From assembly GCA_938045295.1 (NCBI GenBank), contig CALINO010000035.1, positions 1 to 64,000 on the forward strand: a stretch of DNA of 64,000 nucleotides, read 5' to 3'. Under the pieces are notes generated by a model, which did no database searches, was not told where the DNA came from, and saw nothing but the letters and a program-made list of their open reading frames with translations. Shown here one piece after another: positions 35,639-45,345 of this stretch. Position 1 is the first letter of the stretch. Each line of letters starts with the position of its first letter. The translations under genes were made by a program, and so were the position numbers. Origin of the DNA: an uncultured Arenicella sp. GTDB lineage: Bacteria; Pseudomonadota; Gammaproteobacteria; Arenicellales; Arenicellaceae.

Positions 35639-37021
35639 GTGAAGTTATACAACACCGAAACTAAAACCAAAGCAGACTTTATTCCGATTGACCCAAATCA
35701 CGTCACTATGTATGTGTGTGGACCAACGGTTTATAACTACTGTCACATTGGAAATTTCCGCCCACCGGTGGTGTTTGATGTGCTGGCTCGTGTATTGCGC
35801 GCTAAATACCCAAAGCTCACGTATGTGCGAAACATTACCGACATTGACGATAAAATTAATGCGGCGGCGGCAGAGCAAGGGGTGGAAATTTCTCACATCA
35901 CTGAAAAGTTTACCCAAGCCTATCATGACGATCTTGCGGTCTTAGATGTCTTACCTACCGATGTAGAACCGAAGGTAACAGAGCACGTTGCCGACATACA
36001 CGCAGAAATTCAATCCTTAATTGACCAAGGTCATGCTTATGAAGCGCAAGGGCATGTGCTATTCAGTGTTGCGTCTTATCCAGGGTACGGAGAATTATCG
36101 AAACGAGACCCTGACGAATTGTTGGCCGGTGCTCGCGTAGACGTTGCCGCGTATAAACGAGATCCGGGTGACTTTGTGTTATGGAAGCCATCGGCAAGTG
36201 ATCAGCCTGGCTGGGACAGCCCGTGGGGGCGAGGTCGGCCTGGGTGGCACATTGAGTGCACCGCAATGGCGGCAAAACATTTGGGCGATACCATTGATAT
36301 TCACGGTGGTGGTAACGATTTGGTGTTTCCTCATCATGAAAATGAACGCGCTCAGTCGACCTGTTCGCATGGCGCCAAGTTTGTTAATTACTGGTTGCAC
36401 AACGGCCTAATTAATATGAATCAAGAGAAAATGTCTAAGTCTCTTGGTAACGTTTTGCTGCTTAAAGACTTGGCGACTCAAATGCCCGGCGAAGTCATTC
36501 GTTATATTTTGTTGTCAGCACACTATCGCGCCCCGCTGGACTGGAGTGATGACGTTGTGCAACAAGCCAAAAACAGTTTGGATCGCCTTTATGGTGTGCT
36601 GCGAAAAATGCAAGACGTGGACGTGCCGAATGATATTGCTAATCACATTCCCGCCGCTTTTGATGCTGCTATCTCTGACGATTTGAATACGCCCAAAGCC
36701 TTGGCGGAGTTATTCGCCTTAGCCAAGCAAGCTAATGCCTCGCAAGCGGATATGACGCATGAAGAGAAGGTCAATATTAAGGCTGCATTATTGCAAAGTG
36801 GTTATTGGTTAGGCTTATTGCAAGCCGACCCGCAGGCGTGGTTTGAAGGCGACAGTAATGACGATCAAGCTGCAGACATTGAGCGCCTCATTGCCGAGCG
36901 AGCGCAAGCTAAAGCCGATAAAAACTGGCAAAGAGCAGATGAAATTCGAGATGAGTTGGCGGCAAAAAAAGTCGTGTTAGAAGACGGCCCAAGTGGCACC
37001 ATTTGGCGTATAGAGAATTAA
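35639..37021 (+). CDS. cysS: Cysteinyl-tRNA synthetase
   Basis: CysRS charges tRNA-Cys. I start at the GTG at 35639, because the alignable N-terminus (KLYNTETKTK) begins there and the length (460) matches E. coli. The GTG at 35627 or TTG at 35618 would add a few residues, and no ATG or clear Shine-Dalgarno exists. Zinc-ligand Cys27 lies in YVCGPTVYN. The class I signature reads HIGN at 36-39, not HIGH; KMSKS is at 264-268, and the zinc region has WHIECTAM and HGGGNDLVFPHHENE. HIGN with CGPTVYN is the form of Bacillus and many Alphaproteobacteria and Xanthomonads, not the CGITVYDLCHIGH of enteric bacteria. sufE follows after four bases. Confidence 0.95.
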   Translation: MKLYNTETKTKADFIPIDPNHVTMYVCGPTVYNYCHIGNFRPPVVFDVLARVLRAKYPKLTYVRNITDIDDKINAAAAEQGVEISHITEKFTQAYHDDLAVLDVLPTDVEPKVTEHVADIHAEIQSLIDQGHAYEAQGHVLFSVASYPGYGELSKRDPDELLAGARVDVAAYKRDPGDFVLWKPSASDQPGWDSPWGRGRPGWHIECTAMAAKHLGDTIDIHGGGNDLVFPHHENERAQSTCSHGAKFVNYWLHNGLINMNQEKMSKSLGNVLLLKDLATQMPGEVIRYILLSAHYRAPLDWSDDVVQQAKNSLDRLYGVLRKMQDVDVPNDIANHIPAAFDAAISDDLNTPKALAELFALAKQANASQADMTHEEKVNIKAALLQSGYWLGLLQADPQAWFEGDSNDDQAADIERLIAERAQAKADKNWQRADEIRDELAAKKVVLEDGPSGTIWRIEN

Positions 37022-37025
37022 CCTT

Positions 37026-37442
37026 ATGAACAGTATTGAACAAATTCAAGCCGAGTTGGTAGACGAGTTTGACATCTTTGATGACTGGATGTCGCGCTAT
37101 GAGTACGTTATTGATCTTGGTAAGCAGCTGCCCGATTTCCCCGAACAATGGAAAACTCAAGAAAACAAAATTCAAGGTTGCCAATCGCAAGTGTGGTTGA
37201 ACATGCGACTCAATAACGGAAAAATGGACATTGATGGCATCAGTGATGCTGCCATTGTTTCTGGTCTGGTGGCAATTGTACTAAGAGTGTATTCAGGTCA
37301 GACACCTAACGACATTCTCAATGCCAAGCCAGACTTTATTAAAGACATTGGTTTCACTGATCATTTAAGCCCCACTCGAAGCAACGGGCTGCACTCTATG
37401 TTGAGAGCCATTTATCAAAAAGCCGGTGCGTTAAGTCAATAA
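37026..37442 (+). CDS. sufE: SufE-family sulfur acceptor
   Basis: SufE proteins accept persulfide sulfur from a cysteine desulfurase and hand it to an Fe-S scaffold. The 138-residue protein has the family N-terminal DDWMSRYEYVIDLGKQLP, the acceptor Cys52 in NKIQGCQSQVWL, and the C-terminal IGFTDHLSPTRSNGLHSML. No sufS, sufB or csd gene is adjacent; it begins four bases after cysS, so both cysteine-using genes are co-transcribed. Which desulfurase it serves (SufS or CsdA) cannot be told. Confidence 0.93.
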   Translation: MNSIEQIQAELVDEFDIFDDWMSRYEYVIDLGKQLPDFPEQWKTQENKIQGCQSQVWLNMRLNNGKMDIDGISDAAIVSGLVAIVLRVYSGQTPNDILNAKPDFIKDIGFTDHLSPTRSNGLHSMLRAIYQKAGALSQ

Positions 37443-37511
37443 GCACACTGTGAGGCACTTTAGCGGCCATTCACAATTTATTTAGAAAGTAGAAAGACCA
37501 AATTTAGCGAA

Positions 37512-40103
37512 ATGCAAAAAGAATACAGCCCCAAAGATATTGAAACCCAAGTCCAGAAGCATTGGGAAGACAGCGGTGCCTTTAACGTTACCGAGACCAG
37601 CGATAAAGAAAAATTTTATTGTCTGGAAATGTTTCCCTACCCCTCTGGTAAATTGCATATGGGGCACGTTAGAAATTACACATTGGGCGATGTTATTAGT
37701 CGTTACCAACGTTTGCTGGGTAAGAATGTGTTGCACCCAATGGGGTGGGATGCCTTTGGTCTGCCTGCTGAAAATGCCGCAATTCAAAATAAAACCGCGC
37801 CGGCGTTGTGGACACAAGCGAACATTGAAAACATGCGCGGGCAGTTAAAACGACTGGGTTTTAGTTATGACTGGAGCCGCGAGTTGGCCACCTGCAAGCC
37901 CGATTATTACAAATGGGAGCAATGGTTTTTCACTCAGTTGTACGAGCGTGGTTTGGTGTACCGAAAAGAAGCTGAAGTTAATTGGGACCCGGTTGATCAG
38001 ACGGTATTGGCGAATGAGCAAGTGGTTGATGGCCGCGGCTGGCGCTCTGGGGCGCTGGTAGAAAAAAAGAAAATTCCGCAATGGTTTATCAAAATCACCG
38101 ATTACGCCGAAGAACTGCTTAACGGTTTGGATGAACTGGAAGGTTGGCCTGACGCGGTTAAAACCATGCAGCGCAACTGGATTGGAAAATCAGTGGGTGC
38201 TGAGGTTGAGTTCAAGGTTGATGGCGAAGCGCCGCTGCGCGTATTCACCACACGACCAGACACTATTTTTGGCGTTACCTATCTTGCGGTGGCAGCCGAT
38301 CACCCATTAGCCTTGAAGGCGGCCGAATCGAGCCCCGCGGTTGCCGAGTTTAGGCAGCAATGCGCGCAAACCTCCACTGCCGAAGCGGACATGGAAACCA
38401 TGGAAAAGCTGGGCATGGATTTAGGCATTTCCGCCATCCATCCGTTAACCGGTGAGGCGGTGCCGGTGTGGTGCGCTAATTTTGTGTTAATGACATACGG
38501 AACCGGCGCGGTCATGGCCGTGCCAGCGCACGATGAGCGTGATTTTGAATTCGCTGGAAAATACGGCATTGAAATCAAGCCGGTGATTTACCCCGCCGAC
38601 GGCGAGCTGGACATGAGCGAATCGGCCTACACCGATTACGGTGTGCTTAAAAATTCAGGTGAGTTTGACGGTTTAACATCAGAGCAAGCGAAAACGGCCA
38701 TTACTCAATGGCTTGCCGAGCATGAAAAAGGCCAGCAACAAATTAATTACCGATTGCGTGACTGGGGCGTGTCGCGCCAGCGTTATTGGGGTTGCCCAAT
38801 TCCCTTTGTGTACGATGACCAAGGCGATGCCGCACCGGCCGATCAATTTCCTGTGGAGTTGCCAACCGACGTAGTGATGGATGGCGTGGGCTCTCCAATC
38901 AAAAAAATGGACTCGTTCATCGACACCGTTCACCCGGTAAGCGGCCAACCAGCGCAACGTGAAACTGATACGTTTGATACCTTTTTTGAAAGCTCTTGGT
39001 ATTACGCACGTTATTGCTGCCCTAATTTAGACACCGCCATGCTGGATGAGCGTGCCGATCATTGGCTGCCGGCAGACCAATATATTGGCGGTATTGAACA
39101 CGCGGTGTTGCACCTGTTGTACGCCCGCTTTTTCCATAAGTTGATGCGCGACGTGGGTTTAATTAACTCAGACGAACCATTCACCCGTTTGCTAACGCAA
39201 GGCATGGTGACTGCTGAAACCTATTATCGTGACAGCGCTGGGGGTAAAAAAGAGTTCTTTAATGCCACTGAAGTGGAATTGGCGTTTGACGATAAAGGCC
39301 ACGTTAGTGCGGCGACACTGAAGGCCGATGGCGAGCCAGTAGTGGTTGGCGGCGTGGAAAAAATGTCTAAGTCAAAGAATAATGGCGTTGATCCGCAAAG
39401 CATGATTGACAAATATGGCGCGGATACGGTGCGCTTATTTACTATGTTTGCTGCACCGCCAGAGCAATCGTTGGAATGGAATGATGACGCCATTGCCGGC
39501 GGTGCCCGATTTTTACGCCGGGTGTGGAACTTGTTCTCTAATCATGGCGAACGCTTAAATGCGGTTCGCCTACAACCCTTAAATGATGCGAGCGAATTAA
39601 ACGGCAGTGCTAAAGCGTTACGTTTAACTGTGCACACAATATTGCAGCGCGCGTTGTTTGATTACGAGCGTCAGCAGTTCAATACGGTGGTCGCTGCCGC
39701 GATGGAATTGACGAATGCCATTGAAAAAGCCGATTTTAGTAACATGGGCGATGCCGGCGATGCGGTGTTGTCAGAAGCTTGTCACGTGCTGTTGAAAATT
39801 TTGGCGCCGGTGACGCCGCACTTAGCTGAGCACTTGTGGAATGAGTATGGCACCGCCGGTTCATTGGTCGACAGTGGTTGGTTGTCTGTGGATGACAATG
39901 CGTTAGTTAAAGATGAGATCACTTACGTTGTGCAAGTGAACGGCAAATTACGCGCTAAATTAGATATCCCAGCGTCGGCTAATAATGATGAAATTCAAGC
40001 TCTGGCGCTGGCTGAGGAAAATGTGCAACGCTTTTTGCAAGACATTAGTGTGCGCAAAGTAATTGTAGTGCCTAATAAACTGGTGAACATTGTCGCGAAT
40101 TAA
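37512..40103 (+). CDS. leuS: Leucyl-tRNA synthetase
   Basis: LeuRS charges tRNA-Leu. The 863-residue length is typical of the bacterial enzyme. The class I HMGH signature is at 49-52 and KMSKS at 617-621. Between them lies the editing CP1 domain, with [20 protein letters not shown] and the [16 protein letters not shown] segment that shapes the editing pocket. A C-terminal domain ends [13 protein letters not shown]...[15 protein letters not shown]. It begins 69 bases after sufE and is followed by lptE, as in most Gammaproteobacteria. Confidence 0.98.
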   Translation: MQKEYSPKDIETQVQKHWEDSGAFNVTETSDKEKFYCLEMFPYPSGKLHMGHVRNYTLGDVISRYQRLLGKNVLHPMGWDAFGLPAENAAIQNKTAPALWTQANIENMRGQLKRLGFSYDWSRELATCKPDYYKWEQWFFTQLYERGLVYRKEAEVNWDPVDQTVLANEQVVDGRGWRSGALVEKKKIPQWFIKITDYAEELLNGLDELEGWPDAVKTMQRNWIGKSVGAEVEFKVDGEAPLRVFTTRPDTIFGVTYLAVAADHPLALKAAESSPAVAEFRQQCAQTSTAEADMETMEKLGMDLGISAIHPLTGEAVPVWCANFVLMTYGTGAVMAVPAHDERDFEFAGKYGIEIKPVIYPADGELDMSESAYTDYGVLKNSGEFDGLTSEQAKTAITQWLAEHEKGQQQINYRLRDWGVSRQRYWGCPIPFVYDDQGDAAPADQFPVELPTDVVMDGVGSPIKKMDSFIDTVHPVSGQPAQRETDTFDTFFESSWYYARYCCPNLDTAMLDERADHWLPADQYIGGIEHAVLHLLYARFFHKLMRDVGLINSDEPFTRLLTQGMVTAETYYRDSAGGKKEFFNATEVELAFDDKGHVSAATLKADGEPVVVGGVEKMSKSKNNGVDPQSMIDKYGADTVRLFTMFAAPPEQSLEWNDDAIAGGARFLRRVWNLFSNHGERLNAVRLQPLNDASELNGSAKALRLTVHTILQRALFDYERQQFNTVVAAAMELTNAIEKADFSNMGDAGDAVLSEACHVLLKILAPVTPHLAEHLWNEYGTAGSLVDSGWLSVDDNALVKDEITYVVQVNGKLRAKLDIPASANNDEIQALALAEENVQRFLQDISVRKVIVVPNKLVNIVAN

Positions 40104-40184
40104 CGGCAATGCATGAGTGCTTAAGATAGAATTTTCAGCCATAATCTAATATTAGAATGCGCTAAATAATAAGAGGTAGAAACC

Positions 40185-40763
40185 ATGTTGGTAACACATT
40201 TAACCAAACCCAAATCAGCACGAGCATTAGCCTGGGTGTTGATGCTGTCAGTAGCCTCTTTGCTGAGTGCTTGCGGTTTTCATTTGCGTGGCAATATTCC
40301 ATTGTCTGATGGTTTGAAAAATATGTACGTCAGCGCACCAGAAGGCTCATTCAAAGATGAGTTGGTGGATAGGCTTGAAAAATTAGACGTTACCATTGTT
40401 GAGTCACCGACCGCGGCGGATGCTGTTTTAAATGTGGAAAAAGCAAGCTCTAAGCGGACTGTGGGTACGCTTGATGAGCGAGGTAAGGCCAACAGCTACA
40501 ATGTTTTATTTCAAGTTAAATACACTTTGTTGGATATTGCCAACCAGCCTATTCGGCCTTCTAAATCGTTGATCGAGTCTCGTCGTTATGATTTCGACCC
40601 AGAAGAAGTGGTTGAATCTGAGTCGGAAGAAGCTGAATTGTTGGAAGACATGGAGCAAGAGATGGTATTAAAAGTTATTCGTCAGTTAGCGGCGATTACC
40701 GATTACGACCCCAGTGCCGTTAAGCGAGTGCCGCTTGAGCAAAAAGCCTCAGAACAAAATTAA
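40185..40763 (+). CDS. lptE: LPS-assembly lipoprotein LptE
   Basis: LptE plugs the LptD barrel that inserts lipopolysaccharide into the outer leaflet. The 192-residue precursor has a signal peptide with the lipobox LLSAC, so Cys30 would be lipidated. The mature start is the family-typical CGFHLRGNIPLSDGLKNMYV. Sequence conservation later is low, as usual for LptE. It lies 81 bases after leuS and 36 bases before holA, the standard gammaproteobacterial arrangement. Confidence 0.93.
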   Translation: MLVTHLTKPKSARALAWVLMLSVASLLSACGFHLRGNIPLSDGLKNMYVSAPEGSFKDELVDRLEKLDVTIVESPTAADAVLNVEKASSKRTVGTLDERGKANSYNVLFQVKYTLLDIANQPIRPSKSLIESRRYDFDPEEVVESESEEAELLEDMEQEMVLKVIRQLAAITDYDPSAVKRVPLEQKASEQN

Positions 40764-40799
40764 TAGTGCGCATGGCGTGCGAGCTATTCACGTTTTGTA

Positions 40800-41846
40800 A
40801 TGAAAGTTAGTATTGATGATCTTGGGCAACGGCTAAATGCATGCGATGCAGGCTCGCTGCCCAAAATCATACTGCTGAACGGCAGTGAGCCCTTGTTGGT
40901 GGAAGAAGCGCTGGATCAAACCAGGCGCACGCTTAATAAGCTAGGTTACACTGAACGCATTAAATATCAGGCTGAAGCGGGCTTCGATTGGTCTGCATTG
41001 TCTGGCGTTGGGCAAGCCATGTCGTTGTTTGCTGAACGGCGAATTTTAGAATTGAGGGTGCCAAAAAGTTTAGGGACAGCCGGCACTAAAGCCATTGTCG
41101 AGTATTGCAATAATCTGCCGCAAGATGACATACTGGTCATTATTATGCCGTTGTTAGATAAACGGCAGCGTTCGGCAAAATGGTTTAAAACGCTGGATGC
41201 CATTTCTTGGGTGGTGGACGGTTATGAAATTAGTGCACAGCATTTTCCTCGTTGGGTAAAACAGCGTTTTCAAAGTCGTGCTTTACGTTTGGAGTCTGGT
41301 GTGGCTGAATTGCTGGCTGAGCAAACTGAAGGTAATGTGTTGGCCGCGGCTCAAGAAATTGACAAGTTACAGGTATTGGCCACAGACGGTGCGGTAACGC
41401 TTGAATTGCTGCAACACAGTTTGGCCGATCAAGCTCGGTTTGATGTGTATGCATTGACCGACGCTGCCTTATTAGGCGACTTTAACCGAGTGCTGCGTAT
41501 TAAAGGTCGTTTGCAAAGCGAGGGCGTAGAGCCGGTGATATTGGTGTGGTCTTTAGTGCGTGAAATTCGCACACTGGCCGCCATTTCAGCAAGCGAACAA
41601 ATGGGGCAGGCACGTGGCCAATTATTTAAACAGTATCGAGTGTGGAGCAAACGCGAATCTTTAGTGAGCGCGGCTTTGAATCGACTCAATGCTCAGCAAT
41701 GGGCGATGGCGTTAGAACGCGTTGCCCATTTGGATCAAACGGTCAAAGGCCAACGCTATGATGGTGTGGGCGATGTTTGGTTTCAAATAGAGCAGTTGTG
41801 TGCCCAGATGTGTGCGGTAACAGCATGCCATACCGCTGCTCAGTGA
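40800..41846 (+). CDS. holA: DNA polymerase III delta subunit
   Basis: HolA opens the beta clamp within the clamp loader. The 348-residue protein has the family N-terminal PKIILLNGSEPLLVEEALDQTR, a first RecA-like fold without Walker motif, VIIMPLLDKRQRSAKWFK, and the helical C-terminal part with ALTDAALLGDFNRVLRI and LVWSLVREIRTLA. It follows lptE by 36 bases and precedes proA by 29 bases. Confidence 0.95.
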   Translation: MKVSIDDLGQRLNACDAGSLPKIILLNGSEPLLVEEALDQTRRTLNKLGYTERIKYQAEAGFDWSALSGVGQAMSLFAERRILELRVPKSLGTAGTKAIVEYCNNLPQDDILVIIMPLLDKRQRSAKWFKTLDAISWVVDGYEISAQHFPRWVKQRFQSRALRLESGVAELLAEQTEGNVLAAAQEIDKLQVLATDGAVTLELLQHSLADQARFDVYALTDAALLGDFNRVLRIKGRLQSEGVEPVILVWSLVREIRTLAAISASEQMGQARGQLFKQYRVWSKRESLVSAALNRLNAQQWAMALERVAHLDQTVKGQRYDGVGDVWFQIEQLCAQMCAVTACHTAAQ

Positions 41847-41875
41847 ATGTGATAATAAAAGACAGAGAATAATCC

Positions 41876-43129
41876 GTGAACGTTACAGAATATATGCAAC
41901 AAATTGGCCGTCAAGCGCGCGCCGCTTCTCGAATCATTGCAACCGCTAATCGAGGGCAAAAAGATCGTGCTTTAGAGGCCATTGCACAGCAACTGGAAAG
42001 CAATGTTGCGGCGCTGGTTAGTGCCAACGCCAAAGATTTAGCCGCAGGCAAAGAAAAAGGGCTTGAGGCGGCATTGTTGGATCGTTTGGCATTAACCGAA
42101 AGCGGTGTTGCTGCGATGGCCGAAGGCTGTCGTCAAGTCGCGTCATTGGCAGACCCGGTTGGCGAAATATCCGACATGAGCTACCGACCCAGCGGCATTC
42201 AGTTGGGAAAAATGCGTGTGCCACTCGGCGTGATTGGTATTGTTTATGAGTCGCGCCCGAATGTGACCGTTGACGCCGCAATCTTATGCTTGAAATCAGG
42301 CAATGCGACAATTTTACGAGGCGGCTCTGAGGCCATTCATTCCAATCAAGCCATTGCATCGTGCATAGCGGCTGGTTTGAGTGACGTGGGCCTGCCTGAG
42401 CACGTTGTGCAAGTGATTGATACCACAGACCGTCAAGCGGTGGGCGAACTCATTACTATGCCAGAGTACGTTGACGTAATTGTGCCGCGTGGTGGCAAAG
42501 GTTTGATTGAGCGTATTAGCCGTGATGCTTCAGTGCCCGTGATCAAACATTTGGATGGCATTTGTCATGTCTACATTGATAAAGAGGCCGAATTTGATAA
42601 GGCCATGGCCATTGCAATCAATTCAAAAACGCATCGCTATGGGGTGTGTAATGCAATGGAAACCTTATTAGTGCATGAGTCACGCGCTCAAGAAATATTG
42701 CCACCGTTGTGCGAGCAATACCGAGAGCATGGCGTGGAGTTGCGTGGTTGCGAGAAAACCGCGGCGATTACTGATGTGGTGCCTGCCACAGAAGACGATT
42801 GGAGCACTGAGTACTTAGCGCCTATCCTGTCAATTCGGGTGGTGGATGATTTTAATCACGCCTTGGATCACATTGCTCAATACAGCTCAGGCCACACTGA
42901 AAGTATTGTGTCTGAAAATTACACCACCAACCGTGCGTTTATTCAGCGAGTGGATTCCAGTTCAGTGATGGTCAACGCATCCACTCGCTTTGCCGATGGT
43001 TTCGAGTATGGCTTAGGCGCTGAAATTGGCATCAGTACTGACAAATTGCACGCCCGAGGGCCGGTGGGCTTGGAAGGCCTGACCTCTCAGAAATACGTGG
43101 TGTATGGTAATGGCCATATTCGCAAATAG
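41876..43129 (+). CDS. proA: Gamma-glutamyl phosphate reductase
   Basis: ProA reduces gamma-glutamyl phosphate to the semialdehyde in proline synthesis. The 417-residue protein starts at a GTG at 41876 (upstream ACAGAGAA). It shows the aldehyde dehydrogenase-like core: [46 protein letters not shown], and catalytic Cys230 in [11 protein letters not shown]. The C-terminal [27 protein letters not shown] completes the family match. No proB is adjacent; holA-proA-nadD is a common gammaproteobacterial order. Confidence 0.97.
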   Translation: MNVTEYMQQIGRQARAASRIIATANRGQKDRALEAIAQQLESNVAALVSANAKDLAAGKEKGLEAALLDRLALTESGVAAMAEGCRQVASLADPVGEISDMSYRPSGIQLGKMRVPLGVIGIVYESRPNVTVDAAILCLKSGNATILRGGSEAIHSNQAIASCIAAGLSDVGLPEHVVQVIDTTDRQAVGELITMPEYVDVIVPRGGKGLIERISRDASVPVIKHLDGICHVYIDKEAEFDKAMAIAINSKTHRYGVCNAMETLLVHESRAQEILPPLCEQYREHGVELRGCEKTAAITDVVPATEDDWSTEYLAPILSIRVVDDFNHALDHIAQYSSGHTESIVSENYTTNRAFIQRVDSSSVMVNASTRFADGFEYGLGAEIGISTDKLHARGPVGLEGLTSQKYVVYGNGHIRK

Positions 43130-43148
43130 GCCACAATAACGCTCGCCC

Positions 43149-44174
43149 ATGTTGATAGGCATTTTTGGTGGTACTTTCGATCCGGTTCATCTAGGGCATA
43201 AAAGAGCGCTTGATGCCTTACATCAAACACTGCCTGTCGGCCGAGTGCATTGGGTTTTAAGTGCCAGGCCACCGCATAAAGAGTCGGTTTCAGCCAGCAT
43301 TGAGCACCGTTTTGCTATGTTGGAGTTGGCACTTAAGGACGCACCGCACTACGTGGCTGATGCCAGTGAGATCGAGCGACAAGCAAAATCGTACACCATT
43401 GATACCGTTGAGCTGTTTCGCCAACGCTATCCGCAGGCCGATTTGTGCGTCATTATTGGTGCTGACAGCCTACTCACATTACCCACTTGGCATCGTTATC
43501 AAGCCTTAATGGCGTCGGTTAACTGGGTAATTATGCATCGCCCAGGTTATCCGCTTGAAGTGCCTAGTGAAATAAAGCCTCGTCTGGTAGAGTCCCCCGC
43601 CGAGCTGTTGCAATATAAGCATGGCAAGGTGTGGGTGTTTGATGCCAGTGATTTTAATATTTCATCAACCCAGTTGCGGCACGCCATAAGTACAGAGCAA
43701 ACGCAGCCAGCCAGCTTGGTCAACGAATTTTTAGCACCCCAAGTGCTAAGCTATATTCAAACGCATAAGCTGTATAAAATAAGTCAAAATTCAGTCGTAG
43801 AAAAAAGTATGAACTCAGAACAAATTAAAGACCAAGTTGTGGACGCCTTAGACGACGTTAAAGGGCAAGACATTAACGTCATTGATATTGCCGATATCTC
43901 CGATTTTGCTGATTATATGGTGGTCGCCAGCGGCACATCAGACACCCATGTGAAAGCACTCGCCAGGTCTGCGTCTGATAAATTACGCGTTCAAGGCGTT
44001 AAACCTTTGAATGAAGACGGTTCTGACGTGGGTGAATGGGTGCTGGTGGATTTTGGTGATGTTGTCTTGCATGTCATGCGCCCTGAAGTTCGAGATTATT
44101 ATGACTTGGAAAAACTGTGGGACGAAGACGTGCGTAAAATGGTTGAACAGCACCGCGAAGAGCGTGGCGAATAA
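43149..44174 (+). CDS. nadD-rsfS: In-frame fusion of nicotinate-nucleotide adenylyltransferase (NadD) and ribosomal silencing factor (RsfS)
   Basis: One uninterrupted frame of 341 codons contains two usually separate proteins. Residues 1-210 are NadD, which makes deamido-NAD: GIFGGTFDPVHLGH holds the adenylyltransferase HxGH, and ISSTQLR is the second signature. Residues from about 221 are RsfS, which blocks subunit joining at uL14: DFADYMVVASGTSDTHVKAL, WVLVDFGDVVLHVM and DYYDLEKLW. A Ser/Val-rich linker of about 12 residues joins them without a stop. The in-frame ATG at 43809 (Met221), after GTAGAAAAAAGT, could also start free RsfS. In related bacteria the genes are adjacent but separate, so fusion, internal initiation, or a sequencing error are the options. 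Confidence 0.9.
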   Translation: MLIGIFGGTFDPVHLGHKRALDALHQTLPVGRVHWVLSARPPHKESVSASIEHRFAMLELALKDAPHYVADASEIERQAKSYTIDTVELFRQRYPQADLCVIIGADSLLTLPTWHRYQALMASVNWVIMHRPGYPLEVPSEIKPRLVESPAELLQYKHGKVWVFDASDFNISSTQLRHAISTEQTQPASLVNEFLAPQVLSYIQTHKLYKISQNSVVEKSMNSEQIKDQVVDALDDVKGQDINVIDIADISDFADYMVVASGTSDTHVKALARSASDKLRVQGVKPLNEDGSDVGEWVLVDFGDVVLHVMRPEVRDYYDLEKLWDEDVRKMVEQHREERGE

Positions 44175-44206
44175 GCCAACAGCCTAACGGTCATTGTCGT
44201 TTTAGG

Positions 44207-44680
44207 ATGCAAATAACATTATTGGCGGTAGGCACAAAAATGCCTCAATGGGTGGAGCAAGGGTTTCGAGAGTATGCACAACGCATGCCGAAACTGTGCC
44301 AGCTACAGCTGATTGAGATTGCCGCAAAAAAACGCGGTAAAAATGCCGACACCGCTCGAATCTTGCGTGACGAAGCTGCCGCTCTGCAAGAGTCAGTGCC
44401 CAAGGGCGCGTTAGTCGTCGCTTTAGATCGTCGAGGCAAGCACATCGATACACAAGCGTTAGCCTCAAAGTTGCAAACCTGGGTTGATGATAGCCAAGAC
44501 ATTGCCATTATGATTGGTGGGCCAGAGGGCATAGCCCCTCACTATTTATCACAGATTCAAACCAAATGGTCGTTGTCGGCCATGACATTTGCGCACCCGG
44601 TGGTGCGCGTTATGCTGGCAGAGCAGTTGTATCGTGCGTGGAGCATCAATGCTAACTTGCCATACCACCGAGGTGATTAA
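44207..44680 (+). CDS. rlmH: 23S rRNA pseudouridine-1915 N3-methyltransferase RlmH
   Basis: RlmH is a small SPOUT methyltransferase acting on helix 69 of 23S rRNA in assembled ribosomes. The 157-residue protein has the N-terminal MQITLLAVGTKMPQWVEQGF, the SAM knot motif MIGGPEGIAPHY, and the C-terminal HPVVRVMLAEQLYRAW.INANLPYHRGD. It lies 32 bases after the nadD-rsfS frame; RsfS and RlmH are co-located in many bacteria. yhdE begins one base after the stop. Confidence 0.96.
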   Translation: MQITLLAVGTKMPQWVEQGFREYAQRMPKLCQLQLIEIAAKKRGKNADTARILRDEAAALQESVPKGALVVALDRRGKHIDTQALASKLQTWVDDSQDIAIMIGGPEGIAPHYLSQIQTKWSLSAMTFAHPVVRVMLAEQLYRAWSINANLPYHRGD

Positions 44681-44681
44681 C

Positions 44682-45278
44682 ATGAGCACTGACACGCAAC
44701 TGGTTTTAGCCTCGGCCTCGCCGCGTCGTAAACAATTATTAGCCGACATGGGGGTGAACTTCACCGTCCATGCTACGCAAACCGATGAAAGCCGCCGCGA
44801 AGCGGAAGCTCCCGAAGACTTTGTGGTGCGTTTGGCCAGAGATAAAGCTAAGCAAGCCTCGGCTGACTTAGGTGTGGATGCTGGCGCTAACAATACGGCC
44901 ATTCTGGCGGCCGATACCATTGTGGTGCAAGGCGAGAAAGTGTTTGGTAAACCCTCCGACTATGACCATGCCCAGCGCATTTGGAATGCCTTGGCGGCCA
45001 ACACACACCACGTAATGACGGCGGTATGCCTGCTTGTGGGCGATAAACCGCAGGTTCGATTAAGCACAACTCAAGTTGAATTTGGCGCCATTACAGAAGC
45101 GCAAATGCAGCGTTATTGGCAGTCTGGTGAGCCGCAAGATAAAGCCGGTGCGTATGGAATTCAAGGGCTTGCTTCAGCTTGGGTTAAGCAAATTAATGGT
45201 AGTTATAGCAATGTAGTGGGGTTACCGTTGCGTGATGTAAACCAATTGTTGACCGACGTGCACTTAAACTGGCTGTAA
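44682..45278 (+). CDS. yhdE: Maf-family nucleotide pyrophosphatase (YhdE type)
   Basis: The enzyme hydrolyses dTTP/UTP and some modified nucleotides, limiting their incorporation. I use the ATG at 44682, with AGGTGA 6 bases upstream; a frame open to 44589 overlaps rlmH. The 198-residue product has LASASPRRKQLLADMGVNF, the acidic TDESRREAEAPEDFVVRLARDKA, ILAADTIVV and the GKPSDYDHA and DKAGAYGIQGLAS segments of the Maf fold. The next genes, rng and yhdP, match the E. coli yhdE-rng-yhdP order, which supports the YhdE subgroup. Confidence 0.93.
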   Translation: MSTDTQLVLASASPRRKQLLADMGVNFTVHATQTDESRREAEAPEDFVVRLARDKAKQASADLGVDAGANNTAILAADTIVVQGEKVFGKPSDYDHAQRIWNALAANTHHVMTAVCLLVGDKPQVRLSTTQVEFGAITEAQMQRYWQSGEPQDKAGAYGIQGLASAWVKQINGSYSNVVGLPLRDVNQLLTDVHLNWL

Positions 45279-45345
45279 AACAGATCTTCATAACGAGCGG
45301 TATTGGGCTGCGCAGTTGAGTCTGTTTTACTTAACGGATGAATAA

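Noticed and set aside
43780-43811. Frameshift or missing stop separating nadD and rsfS.
   Set aside because: The linker reads cleanly in frame and both halves are complete, so I report a fusion; a base-call error cannot be excluded from the sequence alone.
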